Shown: positions 30,462-40,977 of the stretch, piece by piece
How positions within the stretch are numbered: position 1 is the stretch's first letter
How the letters are laid out: each line of letters begins with the position of its first letter
Source of the DNA: Prorocentrum cordatum
Taxonomy: Eukaryota; Sar; Dinophyceae; Prorocentrales; Prorocentraceae
Length of the DNA: 64,000 bases
Direction: 5' to 3'
Assembly (NCBI GenBank): GCA_963575745.1
Contig: CAUYUJ010017904.1
Location: forward strand, 794,936 to 858,935
Program-made: the position numbers and the translations under genes
The notes under the pieces: model-generated
The model's input: only the letters and a program-made list of their open reading frames with translations
Told to the model about the DNA's origin: nothing
Databases searched by the model: none

Positions 30462-31271
30462 GCGCTGGCGCCGCCCTGGCCGGCCATGCGCGCGCCACTG
30501 GCCGGCGTGCCTGCCCTGCAGGGGCCGCGCTGGTTGGGCGGCCAGGCGCCCCCGATGCCCGTGGGCTCGATTGCTGCCCGTGCGGCCGGGCTGCTGCCAC
30601 CCTGGCGGCGCCCGGCGGGGGCCCAGGGCCTGCCGGTGGAGGCGGCCGGCCAGTCGTGCTCCCTGTTGGCCGCCGGCTCGGCGCTCGCGGCGCCTCAGGC
30701 GAGGGCCGCCAGCCTCGAGTCCGCCATGCAGGCCGCCGAGTCAGCGCTCGCGGCCCTGGAGGCGGCAGAGGAGGCGGCGGCGAGGGAGGCGGCCGCGGAT
30801 GCGAGCGAAGGTCTGGTCGCGAGGGCGGCTCCGCAGGCACCGAGGACGCTGCCCGCGGGGGTGACCACCCTGATGCTGGGCAGCCTGCCCCGCGAGGTGA
30901 CCCAGCGCAAGTTGCTCGACGACGTCAGCCGCTCTGGCTTTGTAGGTAAATTCAACTTCTGCTACATGCCCCGAGACTTCGCCTCGGGGCACAACCTCGG
31001 CCACGCCTTCCTGAACTTTACGTCGCACGCGGCGGCCGCCGAGTTCCACCAGGCGTGGCACGGGCGCCCGCGCTGCGCAGGCCGCGCGGCCAGTCCATGC
31101 GGCCTCGACGTCTCCGTGGCCGCGCTGCAGGGGCTCGCCGCCAACGCGGCGAAGTGGGACAGCCCCCGCACGCGGCGCGTGCGGAACCCGGACTTCCGGC
31201 CCTTCGTTCTGGAGGGCGGCGCCGCGGGCTGCCCCTGTCGAGAGACCCCGCGAGGGACAGAGGCCGCCTGA
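30462..31271 (+). CDS. Mei2-like RNA-binding protein, last exon (C-terminal RRM)
   Basis: Mei2-family proteins bind RNA through a distinctive C-terminal RRM (Pfam RRM_2 type) and act in RNA regulation; dinoflagellates carry many. The exon starts at an AG|G acceptor, codon boundary, and ends in TGA at 31269. The first in-frame ATG is 30486 if the exon stood alone. Order: Ala/Pro/Gly-rich segment; Ala/Glu helix (ESALAALEAAEEAAAREA, 30738-30800); then the RRM from 30864 to about 31240 with the family core TTLMLGSLP (RNP2 position), TQRKLLDDVSRSGFVGKFNF, YMPRDF, NLGHAFLNFTS (RNP1 position), FHQAWHG, VAALQGLAANAAKW and RPFVLEG. The typical NIPN of RNP2 is replaced by SLPR. No frame breaks. High GC3. 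Confidence 0.85.
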   Translation, partial: ALAPPWPAMRAPLAGVPALQGPRWLGGQAPPMPVGSIAARAAGLLPPWRRPAGAQGLPVEAAGQSCSLLAAGSALAAPQARAASLESAMQAAESALAALEAAEEAAAREAAADASEGLVARAAPQAPRTLPAGVTTLMLGSLPREVTQRKLLDDVSRSGFVGKFNFCYMPRDFASGHNLGHAFLNFTSHAAAAEFHQAWHGRPRCAGRAASPCGLDVSVAALQGLAANAAKWDSPRTRRVRNPDFRPFVLEGGAAGCPCRETPRGTEAA

Positions 31272-31818
31272 GCGGCGGGCGCGGTGTGTGCTCCCTCTGC
31301 CGTGCCCGATCCGCGCTCGCAGCAACTCTTTCTCTTTCCCGCCCGCGCCTCGGATCTCGACACCGCATGCCTCGGTGGCCTCCCCTCACGTGGCCGGGCG
31401 GTCTTGCTTTGAAGGATGCGCTGGGGATGCGTGATCGCCTCTTGCGGGGGCGTGGGGAGGAGACGAAGAGCCGAAGGGGGGGGGGACGAGGAGGGGCATG
31501 ACGCCGTCGGTCTTCGCGGTGTACTTGCCTTCTTTCGGCGGTCTTCGTCCTTGCATTCCGCTGGCGGTGCCCGAGCCTTTTTCGCCCCCGTCCCTATTAT
31601 AGTAGTTGCAGGCACGTTGGCGACGCAGGTGCTCGCGCCGGTAGGGACCACGAGGCACGATCCATCACAAGACCAGCCTCGAACGCTCGCGTGCTCGTCC
31701 GCTCTCGAGACTGCTGCTGTTGCTGCGTGCGCAGCCGAACTGCTGCTCCCGAGCACGTGACCAATGCGACGAACAGCGGCCCTCACGGGCCGCACCCAGT
31801 TTTTTGTGCACTTTCTCG
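31272..31818 (+). other. 3' flank of the Mei2-like gene
   Basis: It presumably begins with the 3' UTR. There is no AATAAA-type signal, which dinoflagellates are not expected to show. Unique sequence, no other gene recognised; a G-run lies at 31477-31486. Confidence 0.4.
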
Positions 31819-32009
31819 GGTCGGGCGAAAGGGGGGGATTGGGAAAGGGGGGGTTACGAAATTTGCTGCATGCAGCTGGTTTCGGCCCCACCGAGGGGCC
31901 CATTCCTCGATACATGGTCGCCTCCGGCGCCAGGAGGCGCCGGGAAAATCAGCTACGTGAGCTGATTCTCAAACCCCCCCTTTGCTATCCCCCCCTTTCG
32001 CCCGACCCG
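31819..32009. mobile_element. MITE-D copy 2 with 8-bp TSD
   Basis: 191 bp. The ends GGGTCGGGCGAAAGGGGGGG and CCCCCCTTTCGCCCGACCCG are near-perfect inverted repeats. It is flanked by ACTTTCTC (31811-31818) and ACTTTCGC (32010-32017), a 7/8 target-site duplication. No transposase inside. Confidence 0.85.
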
Positions 32010-32190
32010 ACTTTCGCCGCTGCTCCCAAAAGCCTCCGCAGCTCGAACTGTAGCGCGAGGGCGCGGGAGCGGTGGGCGACAATTCTGACCCCGCCCTTGT
32101 GCGGGGTCGGAGGCCCGGCCCCATCGGAGCGGTGGCGCTCGATCCTCAGGACTGTTACGTCGACCGTGCTCGATCGTGCGGCCGATACAC

Positions 32191-32400
32191 CAGGGCGACG
32201 AGACCTGTGCCCAGACCTCGGGCGTCTCGACAAAAATCGAGACAGAGGTTTTTCATAGTTTTTGGCCTCTCGGGGCCCTCGCCGGGCCTCGGGACCGTCA
32301 AAAAACGATTCGGGATGAAAAACCGGTCCCAGGGAAGTGGTCGGGAGGTCGGGGGCCCGCGTCTCAAAAAAATCGAGACGTCGGATGTCTGGGTGCATAT
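32191..32400 (+). repeat. Dispersed repeat shared with the Mei2-like intron
   Basis: CTCGGGACCGTCAAAAAACG, ATTCGGGATGAAAAACCGGT then CCCAGGGAAG parallels 28640-28705. Inverted AAAAATCGAGAC / GTCTCAAAAAAATCGAGACG motifs at both ends suggest an inverted-repeat element. Confidence 0.55.
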
Positions 32401-32471
32401 CCACCGCCGCTGGCCAGGCACGTCCTGGGCCCAGGAGCGGTCTGTTACGCCCCCTGGGCCCAGGATGAGCA

Positions 32472-32621
32472 GGGGCCCACATGCGAGCCCGACCCCTGCC
32501 CCCCACGATTCCTGAGGGGGAGGGTGGGGTTCCCTCTGTTCGGGAGCTCCCGAACGAAGTGAACCCCACCCTGCCCTTCAGAAATCGTGGGGGGCAGGGG
32601 TAGGGTTCGCATCTGGCCCCC
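32472..32621. mobile_element. 150-bp near-perfect hairpin element
   Basis: The left arm GGGGCCCACATGCGAGCCCG, ACCCCTGCCCCCCACGATTC, GGTGGGGTTC is mirrored by GAACCCCACCCTGCCC, AATCGTGGGGGGCAGGGGTA, GGGTTCGCATCTGGCCCCC. The tip TTCGGGAGCTCCCGAA is itself palindromic. Confidence 0.8.
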
Positions 32622-33054
32622 TAATGAGCCTGGCCATCGGCGGTAGATGGGTACAGATCTCCTCGCCCGAAGCGCAAGTTGCGTTGCACCACTGGCTGCG
32701 CTACGCTTTTTCGCCCCGGCCGTCCTCGGTCACGATTTGGGGCGACGCAGGCGCTCGCCCCTGGAGCAGCGACGCAGATTTCCATGAGCGGCAGCGCTCG
32801 CTCGACGTAGGACATGTTGCACATCCGTGTTAACGCTTTCCGATTTCTGTTTTTTCATCCCCGCCCGGTTGGTGGACTCTATCTCAGCCTGGGCGGGAAG
32901 TTTGGTGCGACGAAGACCCCGAGGGCTGTTCGTTATTTTTGTTTGCCCGTAGAGTAGGCACACCAGGTAAGAAATCGGCCTACCAGCACATCTCGTCTCG
33001 CCCGATGGCGCCAGGGATTCCCAGAAGCTCGGGGGCTTGCCTGATTTCTTATCT
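32622..33054. other. No gene recognised
   Basis: Unique spacer with short frames on both strands. Nothing identifiable. Confidence 0.3.
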
Positions 33055-33405
33055 CGGCGGCGAGCCCAGAGGGGGAGTGAGGAGGCGCGGGCCTTTGCAG
33101 AAGGCTTGGATTTCCCCGGGCCTTCTGAGAACTTTTATGAGCCTTCCTCGAAGACGCACCACACCTCTCAGAAGTCCAGAGGGCTTCTGAGAAGCCCCGC
33201 CGCCGTCTTCGGGGCTCGAGGAACGGGGGTCGATGCGCACGGGGGGTCTGCCAGGGCGCCGGATCTTGCAGGGTCCCGCAGGTCCAGGGGCGCCCGCAGG
33301 ATCCTGCAACGCCCGACTGACCCGGGTCTGCATTGCCCCGGGCCAGTAGATCTTGGATTCTGAGAGGGCCCTCCCGAGCCCGTTCCCCCCCTCGCTCGCC
33401 GCCGA
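33055..33405 (+). repeat. MITE-I carrying a nested MITE-H
   Basis: Outer ends CGGCGGCGAGCCCAGAGGGG and CCCCCCTCGCTCGCCGCCG are inverted repeats (compare 63492-63675). Between 33225 and 33352 lies an H element (CGGGGGTCGATGCGCACGGG, TGACCCGGGTCTGCATTG, GGGCCAG), so H inserted into I. Confidence 0.6.
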
Positions 33406-33689
33406 CTCTCGCGTGCGCCTGCTGCGTCCCGGGCCCTCCGCCGCGGGGCCCCCGTGGCGGCACGCCGCGTCCGGCGCTCGCCGACGACCTGCACGGCAGC
33501 AGGGTCGGCGCGCCGTTTTTTTTTTTTGTTGCGGCGGCGGCGGGGCGGCGGCTCCCGTGCGGGCCCAGTCTCGTTTCGAGGTCAGCGCTGGTGCAGGGGC
33601 CGGTCGGCTGTTGCCAGAGGTGCCCCTGGCCCCAGGGTGTCTCCAGGATTTCCAAAGGGAGGCTCCGACGGCCTCCCTCGGGCGGGGCC

Positions 33690-33985
33690 AGGACGAGGAT
33701 AATCCGTTCCAGGGCGATCTGGAACGCTCCCAGAGCGTTCGGAAGCGCTCTGAGAAGGCCGCGGCGCTCGATAAATTCCCAGAGGGTCTCGATTGATCCT
33801 CACCCGATTGTGTCCTCTTCCTGGCTCCGCCTTACCAAGGGCGCCCTCGAGGGCGCGAAGTTATTCGCGCTTCGCGCTTCGCGGTTCGGCTCCGATTCCT
33901 CATCCTCCTCTTCTCCCCTGGGAGGCGGCGCGAGAGCGCGAAGTTATTCGCACTTCGCGCTTTGCGCAGCGCGAAGCGCGAAGCT
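33690..33985 (+). repeat. GCGCGAAG..TTCGCGC repeat, copy 2
   Basis: GGAACGCTCCCAGAGCGTTC, TCTCGATTGATCCTCACCCG, then GAGGGCGCGAAGTTATTCGC twice (33853, 33933) and GCGCAGCGCGAAGCGCGAAG. It shares all blocks with 7935-8285. Confidence 0.55.
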
Positions 33986-34270
33986 GGGAGCCCTTGCTTA
34001 CTCCCGAGCACCCCTCACGAGGCCCAAAGGGCCCTGGGGGCTCCAGAAGTGGGCGAACAGCTGGGGGCACCCCGGAGCAGGGGCACCTCCAGCAGCCCCC
34101 GAGCCAGGACCGTCGTTGCACGGGGTCCCTTGAGGCAGGCACCCGTGCACAGAGGCGAATCCAACACTCCTGTGGCTGCCGCCGCCACCCTTCCCTCCAG
34201 TGCAGCGGACCGACGCCACATCATCAGAGCCCTTGGCGTTTCGAGACCACACGTGTCGGGAGACGAGGGC

Positions 34271-34311
<41 letters not shown>

Positions 34312-34629
34312 GAGAGGGACAGGGCGTGGACATGGACACGGGGAGGAACAAGAGTCGACGGGAAAGAGAGAGGGAGCGAGAGAGAAAGATAATTTGTCAC
34401 ACCTCCCTTTATTGTATCTATTATGTATCATGCGTACATAAACCTGTACGACCACCCTTCGGATAATAAGGAGGATCTTGGGGGAACAAAAACAAACTGA
34501 CGACAACTGCGATGGCTGTGATGATGACGATGCTGGTGATGCGCCCTCGAGTTGGCGATGACGCATGGTGACTATGCTGCTCCGCGATGTGGTCCCGCTA
34601 TCGATCCCACTCGATCGATCTCACCACGG
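33986..34629. other. Spacer with GA microsatellite
   Basis: (GA)n at 34276-34312 and a weaker tract to 34390. No gene recognised. Confidence 0.4.
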
Positions 34630-34805
34630 GGCACCGACGGGACCCCGACAGGACACCCATGGGACACCGACGGACATCGACAGGACACAGACGGGACACC
34701 AACGGGACACCAACGGGACTCAGACGGGACAGCGACGGGACAGCCACGGAACACCCACGGGACACCGACCGGACACCGACGGGATACCGACGGGACACCA
34801 CGGCG
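34630..34805 (+). repeat. ACACCGACGGG decamer array
   Basis: About 17 units of (A)CACCGACGGGA, with variants CAACGGGA and CAGACGGGA. Confidence 0.85.
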
Positions 34806-34939
34806 GGACAACCCGGCCACCGCCCTCCCACGGCGGGGGAGAGGCCGACAGAGACGGGAGACCACAGTGGGACAACCTTGCCACCGGCCGCCCACCGGGG
34901 AGGGCGGAGGTGGAGCATCTATGGAGAGCCGATCGAGCA

Positions 34940-34984
34940 TATACATATATATATATATATATGTGTATATATATATATATACGT
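34940..34984. repeat. AT microsatellite
   Basis: ATACATATATATATATATAT tract, interrupted by GTG. Confidence 0.9.
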
Positions 34985-35084
34985 AGCACCCCGCAATTGC
35001 GGATAAGAGTGAGGGGGCGGGCGCGGGCGACGCGGGCGTCGTCGAGCCAGCGGACCTCGTGGCCCCCACCTTCCTTGTCGATGG

Positions 35085-35405
35085 CGCTCTCCTCCACCTC
35101 CTCTTCCTCCTCCTTCTCCTCCTCCTCTTCCTCGTCCTCATCGTCATCGTCATCCTCCTCCTCCACCTCGTCCTCCTCCTCCTCCTCTTCTTCCTCGTCC
35201 TCCCTCTCCCCCCCTCGTCTTTTCATCATGGTCCTCCCATTGTCGTCCTCCCCCTCATCGGCCTCCATCATCGTCCTCCCATTGTCGTCCATCATCATCA
35301 TCCTCCCCATCCTCCCCCTCCTCGTCCTCCTCCTCCCCCTCCTCCCCCTCCTCCCCCTCGTCCTCCTGCTCCTCCTCCTTTTCTTTTCCACGTTCTCCTT
35401 ACATC
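35085..35405 (+). repeat. (CTC/TCC/TCG)n microsatellite region
   Basis: Imperfect pyrimidine triplets over 320 bp, with ATCATCATC and CATTGTCGTCC variants. Frames up to 302 codons are artefacts. Confidence 0.9.
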
Positions 35406-35639
35406 CTCTCTTCTTCCACGTTCTCCTCGTCCCCTGTTTACTCATCCTGCCTCCCCCTCCTTTCCCAAGATAACTGCAACGCAATCTTTTTTTCCACTTT
35501 ATGCTCCCCGCCTTCTCTGATCAAGGCAACTCGCCAGGGCAAAGTTGCTGGACGGACTTGCGTGGATGTGCGGGGCGTGACGAGGTCCTTGCGGGCTCAG
35601 ACGGCATGCTAGAATCCGCCGCCGCGCTTGTGCGGCATT

Positions 35640-36445
35640 GGTTTGTTCAGTGAACGTGGTTTAGGTCGCGGGTGGGTCGCGGGCTCTCCACCTCCACCTG
35701 GAAGGAATGCAAAAACAGCCCGCCGCAAGCGCCAAAAACATTGGTTCGTACACGGAACGAGGTTTGGGTCGCGGGTGGGCCGCGGGTTCTCCACAGGGAA
35801 CGAATGCAAAGGATGCCCGCCGCAGGCGCCGAGAATGTGGTTTGTACCCTGAACGTGGTCGCGGGTGGGCCGCGGGCTCTCCACTTGAAACGAATGCAAA
35901 ATATGCGCGCCGCAGGCGCCGAAAAATGTGGTTTGTACCCTGAACGTGGTTTGGGTCGCGGGTTGGTCGCGAGTTGGTCACGGGATGTGTCGCGGGCTCT
36001 CCACTTGGAAGGAATGCAAAAAAAAACCCGCCGCAGGCGCCGAAAATTGTGGTTTGTACCTTGAACGTGGTTTGGGTCGAAGGTGGGTCGCGGGTGGGTC
36101 GCGGGGTAGGTCGCGGGTGGGTCGCGGGTGGGTCGCGGGTGGGTCGCGGGTGGGTCGCGGGTGGGTCGCGGGGTGGGCCGCGGGGGGGTCGCGGGGTGGG
36201 TCGCGGGTTGGGTCGCGGGGTGGGTCGCGGGGTGGGTCGCGGGGTGGGTCGCGGGGTGGGTCGCGGGTGGGTCGCGGGTGGGTCGCGGGTGGGTCGCGGG
36301 GTGGGTCGCGGGGTGGGTCGCGGGTGGGTCGCGGGTGCGGGTTGTGGGCGACGACAACAAACAACAACAACAAACAACAACAACAACAACAAGAATCCGC
36401 ACCGCGGAATTCCACATCAGCCACGCACCCAGGGACAGTGAATGA
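35640..36445 (+). repeat. GTCGCGGG composite repeat, long + copy
   Basis: It begins with five units of about 90-100 bp (GTTTGTACCCTGAACGTGGT, GGTCGCGGGTGGGCCGCGGG, CTCTCCACTTGGAA..GAATGCAAAA, GCCGCAGGCGCCGAAAA). It continues as a GGTCGCGGGTG array (36070-36340), then (CAA)n (36355-36395), and finishes with AATCCGCACCGCGGAATTCC and CACGCACCCAGGGACAGTG. The block order equals 13340-13650. Confidence 0.9.
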
Positions 36446-36510
36446 CCGTTCGGCCCCCTCACTCTGATATGTGTGTGTGTATGCATGTATATGGATATAT
36501 GTGCAAGCAC

Positions 36511-36701
36511 GAGCCGAACGAAAGGGGGGGATATGGACAGGGAGATACGTAATCTGCTGCATGCAGCTGGTTTCGGCCCCGCCGCCCGGCCCATTCCTCG
36601 ATACATGGGCGCCTCCCGGCGCCAGGAGGCGCTGGGAAAATCAGCTACGTGAGCTGATTCTCTACCCTACCCTTTGCTATCCCCCCCTTTCGTTCCCCCC
36701 G
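36511..36701. mobile_element. MITE-D copy 3
   Basis: Ends GAGCCGAACGAAAGGGGGGG and CCCCCCCTTTCGTTCCCCCC; interior TGCTGCATGCAGC and AATCAGCTACGTGAGCTGAT. The TSD is not clear. Confidence 0.75.
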
Positions 36702-36774
36702 ATAAGCCAGCGTGGACCCCAAGCAGTGCGTTTCTAGCAGTATGTGTTTGCAGTCTGCGCGGTGCAGTCGACGA

Positions 36775-36850
36775 GGTGTTAATCATGTGGTCCAGTATGT
36801 GTTGTGCAAGCTTTGTGGAGCAATCTATGTGGTGCAATCCACTCTGCTGA
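36775..36850 (+). repeat. (TATGTGGTGCAATC)n short array
   Basis: Four or five units: CATGTGGTCCAGTATGTG, TTGTGCAAGCTTTGTGGAGC, AATCTATGTGGTGCAATC. Similar arrays lie at 10018, 53100, 59225 and 62630. Confidence 0.7.
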
Positions 36851-36859
36851 ACTTGAAGT

Positions 36860-37937
36860 CGTCATCTCCACTGCTCGGGCAAACATCCCACCCACCCACC
36901 CACAACTTGGTTTGCAAAACCTGTTAAGACCGACTACGACGACACCGACGACAACGACTAGGACGACACCGACGACGTCTCCGACGACTTCGACGACGAC
37001 AACGACGCCGACGCCGACGACGACGAAGACGACGACGACGACGCCAACGAAGGCGACGACGAGGGAGGAGGAAGGACGACGACGGCGACAACGACGACAA
37101 CGACGACAACGACGAGGGAGGAGGGAGGACGGCGACGACGCGAACGACGAAGGAGGAAGGACGGCGACGCCGACGACGACAACGACGAGGGAGGAGGGAA
37201 GACGACGACGACAACGACGACGACGACGGCGACGAAATAGGAGGGACGACGACGAGACGCCGACGACGGACGACGACGACGACGAGGGAGGAGGAGGACG
37301 ACCACGGCGACAACGACGACGGAAACGACTACGACGCCAAAGAGGACGACGACGACGAACACGAGGAAAGACAGAGGACGACGTAGGCGACGACGACGAC
37401 GACGCGGGAGGAGGGAGGACGGCGACGACGACGACGACGCAAGAGCGCGCGCGCACGCTTTTGTTGAAAATCCGTGTTGCGAAACCGATGGATTTGGAAC
37501 CGTGTTATGCAGAGGATTCTCGCGACGGCACGCGCGCAAGGGCGTTCGACAGATTTCGACATGCGCGCGCGCGACGCCCGTTTGGTAGCATTTTGTGAAA
37601 ATCTTGAAACAACCTATGGTTTTCTTAAGATTTCGCAAGAGCTCGCGCGGAAGCTTTCTTTGCAAATCAGTGTTGCGAATCCCTTTGTTTTTGTATATTT
37701 GTTGGAAACTCGATTGCGAACTCCTTCCGGCACCGAAGGTTTTTGAAGGATTTCGGCATGCGCGCGACGACGCGCGCGTGTGCACTTCGTTTCATTTTTT
37801 GCAAGGGATTCGCGAAACAGTCTTATGTTAGAGCAACAAATGTTACCGCATACTGTTTTTTACAGGGAACCTCAGGGGGGGGGAACCGGCCTAGCTGGGA
37901 TGATATGGTTCCATATATAGGATGGACGAGTGTGCAG

Positions 37938-37972
<35 letters not shown>

Positions 37973-38075
37973 GTGTTTGTGAAATTCATCCCAGGGGGAA
38001 GCGTTAAGTCCGGGGGGGGGTAGAGTCTATTCTCATTTTAGAAAGGAGAACTTATGTTGTGAATCTAGGGGATGC
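36860..38075 (+). repeat. 1.2-kb dispersed repeat with (GAC)n core, copy 1
   Basis: Starts AACTTGAAGTCGTCATCTCC, ACTGCTCGGGCAAACATCCC; then (GAC/GAG)n to 37450; then AGAGCGCGCGCGCACGCTTT, AAAATCCGTGTTGCGAAACC. It ends GGAACCTCAGGGGG, CCGGCCTAGCTGGGATG, GGGTAGAGTCTATTCTC. Same order at 60110-61440. The A/T/G-rich 37470-37830 part has diverged most. An AT tract lies at 37935-37975. Confidence 0.9.
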
Positions 38076-38735
38076 AATCTCTGAGGGGACGACGCCGACG
38101 CCGACGCCAACGCGAACACCGACGCCAACGCCGACGTCGACGACGACGGAAGACGACGAACGACGACGACGACGTTGACGACGAACCACCCCACACCCAT
38201 TTGGGGGGAGCACCGGCCCCCTCAACCACGCCACGCCCACAGGGCCACGACCACATGCGGGGCGGAGCGATCCCATGCGCGAGGCCTTCGCGGGTCCCAC
38301 GGGCGTACCCACCCGCTTGGGGGGAGGGGCTCGATCCCATACACCTTAGGCGATGCTTAAGAAAACCCAAGTTTTCGGCCAGAGTCTCGATTATTCTAAA
38401 TGTTTCGATGTAAATCCTAAGATTTGAATGGAAATGTTGGGTTTTTATTCAAACTCTGAGACTATGAATTTCTTAACCCATGATTTCTAAAGCATTTCGC
38501 AGGGTGTATGCCATGGGGGGGGGGGGGGCAACCCTGGATCATCGGATCTGTGGTGGGCGACGCAGTGGCGACCAGGCGTCGACGGCGAGCACGGAACCGC
38601 CAGGCCGCCACCCAGGCCCAGAGGACGGGCGGCGACGAGGCGGAGACGGGGCGGCGACGGCGAGCAAGCCTCCAGACCGCCACCCAGGCCCAATTCCTTA
38701 GACCAGAAGTAACATCCCCTAAGTGCAAGCATCGC
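38076..38735. other. (GAC)n remnant and tandem GGCGACG units
   Basis: 38080-38190 is GACGCCGACG-type repeat. 38545-38700 has two units sharing GGCGACG..GCGAGC and CCGCCACCCAGGCCCA, with a related pair at 62770-62890. Confidence 0.55.
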
Positions 38736-39760
38736 TTGGGGCACGTAAGTATAGGTAGAGCAAGGGTTGCAATGTAATGGTGAAGTTTTGTATCGGTATT
38801 TGAACAAGCATAGAGAAAGATAGGGAGATCGTTATTGCGAGCGTCGGCATAATCAGAGAGGAGACCATCGAGTTGACACATACGAGAGACCCTCACAATT
38901 ATATACATGTTCTCATACATGCACATAGGGATACGTCGAGAGATCTACCAATGTGTATGGTAGAGGGAAAGTTTGCTTAGAGGGAAACGTCGCTTAGAGT
39001 TCCAATACATAGCAAGCTGGGAGTGTTGATCACGTAAACTGAATGTGCAGACGCTGCTCATACATATGTACTCGTTTGTACAGTTGTATGTTTACAGGGA
39101 CATATGAAGAGAGTGAGTTTCGGAGACGGATGCAGAAAGAGAGATGAGAGAGATGGAGTCACGGACATGCGTACATCTGGGCTGTCGCGGTATACGCTGA
39201 AGTATTGACGTACGACCTCCGTCAGCACGAGACAGCACATAGTAAAGTGTAGAGGGTTGAATTAGAGGTAGAGCGAAGAGGAGCACAGAGTGTGTGCGAC
39301 AAATGATAGCTGTATACGTTCAAATTTCGAGATCATATATGATCTATATAGAGATGGGGCGAGGGAGAGACGAGCTGCTATGTTAGACAACGTAAACAGA
39401 GCAGAGATGATGTCATGCAAGATAACGTACACAGAGCAGACGCGGTCACTTACAGTGAATTGAATATGTAGAGAGTTTATGTTGAGGGGGAGAGGGGGGA
39501 GAGAGAGAGGGAGAGAGGGAGAACACAAACAAACACCGCAATTAATAACATGAGAGGGAGAGCGACGATGCAGCACAGAGAGAGTGCGTCAAGTGGTAGT
39601 TGTATGCATTCGTAAAGAAGTGAGGATACCAAGTAGATCCAACATAATGTGTTAGGTCTGTATATATGTACATGTATTTATATATACATATATATAGGGA
39701 GGGCGGTGCAGAGACACCGTAAACCGAGCAGACGGGATGACATGATAGATGGTCCCGGGC
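38736..39760. other. AT-richer, GA-rich gene-free stretch
   Basis: Contains loosely repeated AACGTA(A/C)ACAGAGCAGA motifs (39389, 39424, and 39719, 40309 further on), GAGAGAGGG tracts and TATATA runs. No coding frame resembles a protein. Confidence 0.4.
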
Positions 39761-39844
39761 TCCGGGCCAACGGGCCCCCCCCCCTCCCCCCCAGATGGTA
39801 TGGTCCAAGGATTTCTCGGGCCCCCCCCCCCAGATGGTATGGTC

Positions 39845-39849
39845 CCACA

Positions 39850-39888
<39 letters not shown>

Positions 39889-39889
39889 T

Positions 39890-39921
<32 letters not shown>

Positions 39922-40010
39922 CACGACGACGACGACGGCTGCGGCGGCGACGACGCCGGCGGCGGCGGCGACGACGACGATGACGACGATGACGACGGCG
40001 ACGACGACGA

Positions 40011-40056
<46 letters not shown>

Positions 40057-40060
40057 CTCT
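39845..40060 (+). repeat. (GAC)n microsatellite
   Basis: Nearly pure GAC/GGC triplets over 215 bp. Confidence 0.95.
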
Positions 40061-40290
40061 GAACCACCACAGCACCACACCACATCCACAGGGGGGGGGA
40101 GGGGGGCACCGCAGCGCAGCACCACGCCACGCCCACTTCTGAACCACCACAGCACCACACCACATCCACAGGGGGGGGGGGGGCACCGCAGCGCAGCACC
40201 ACGCCACGCCCACAGGGGGGGGCGGGGGGGACCATCGCGCGGGGGGGGGGGCCCAATGGCATCAGCATTGGGGGGGGGGGGCAAGCCCTG
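40061..40290 (+). repeat. Tandem CTGAACCACCACAGCACCAC units with G-runs
   Basis: Two units (40058 and 40137) of CTGAACCACCACAGCACCAC, ACCACATCCACAGGGGGG, GCACCGCAGCGCAGCACCAC, GCCACGCCCAC, followed by further runs of 8-11 G. Confidence 0.8.
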
Positions 40291-40846
40291 GACCAGATCT
40301 AACGTAAGCAGAGCAGGCAGGGAACTTTACAGAAAGCTGGATCCGTAGATAAAGGATTTTGAGGGAGAGATGGAGAGAGTGATATCACACAACCACACAT
40401 CACAAAACATACACATACATATAGGGAGAGTGCGAGAGGGAGAGTGAGAGACATACGCAGTCTGTATTTACATGCTACTTGTATATCGATACATGCATAT
40501 ATACAAATTTCTTTGGACAGGGAGAGGGAGAGAGAGGGAATCGTACAACTGAACCCACGCGACCATCCATTACATATACATGTTTGGAGAAAGAGAGAGA
40601 GAGAGAGAGGGGAACAAAACATAGAGACAGAGAGAGAGAGAGAAAGCACACGATGCATACAGGGTGTGGGAAACTCAGGGAGGCAGAAAGAGAGAGAGGG
40701 TGGGTAGCAACTAGTGGGTAGCAAATCGATGGTGGAGAACAGCGTGCGAGCAGAGAGCCACGCAGAGCGCACAGAGCCAGGCATCCTCCCGCGGCGGGCA
40801 GGCGTGGCGTGGCTGTGCCAGTGCTCGAGAACCCGCTGCCTGGCTT
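40291..40846. other. GA-rich spacer
   Basis: GAGAGA tracts at 40365-40450, 40520-40545 and 40590-40650. No gene recognised. Confidence 0.4.
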
Positions 40847-40977
40847 GGCATCACTCGGACGTGTGCGTTTTTTCCCTCGGCGAGGACCATCGAGGAGTAA
40901 TCTCGACCATTTGGCGACAAAGCCACGCACGAAGCCGAAACAAACACACAGGGAATGGACGTCCGAGCGATGGCGAG
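40847..40977 (+). mobile_element. MITE-B copy preceding an exon-like frame
   Basis: GGCATCACTCGGACGTGTGC .. AATGGACGTCCGAGCGATGG then CGAG. The final AG falls exactly before an open coding-like frame at 40978. Confidence 0.75.

Noticed and set aside
36925-37450. Asp/Arg/Thr-rich (GAC)n frames as acidic-protein exons
   Set aside because: The same DNA repeat occurs at four loci and is open in several frames; no non-repeat coding sequence is attached.
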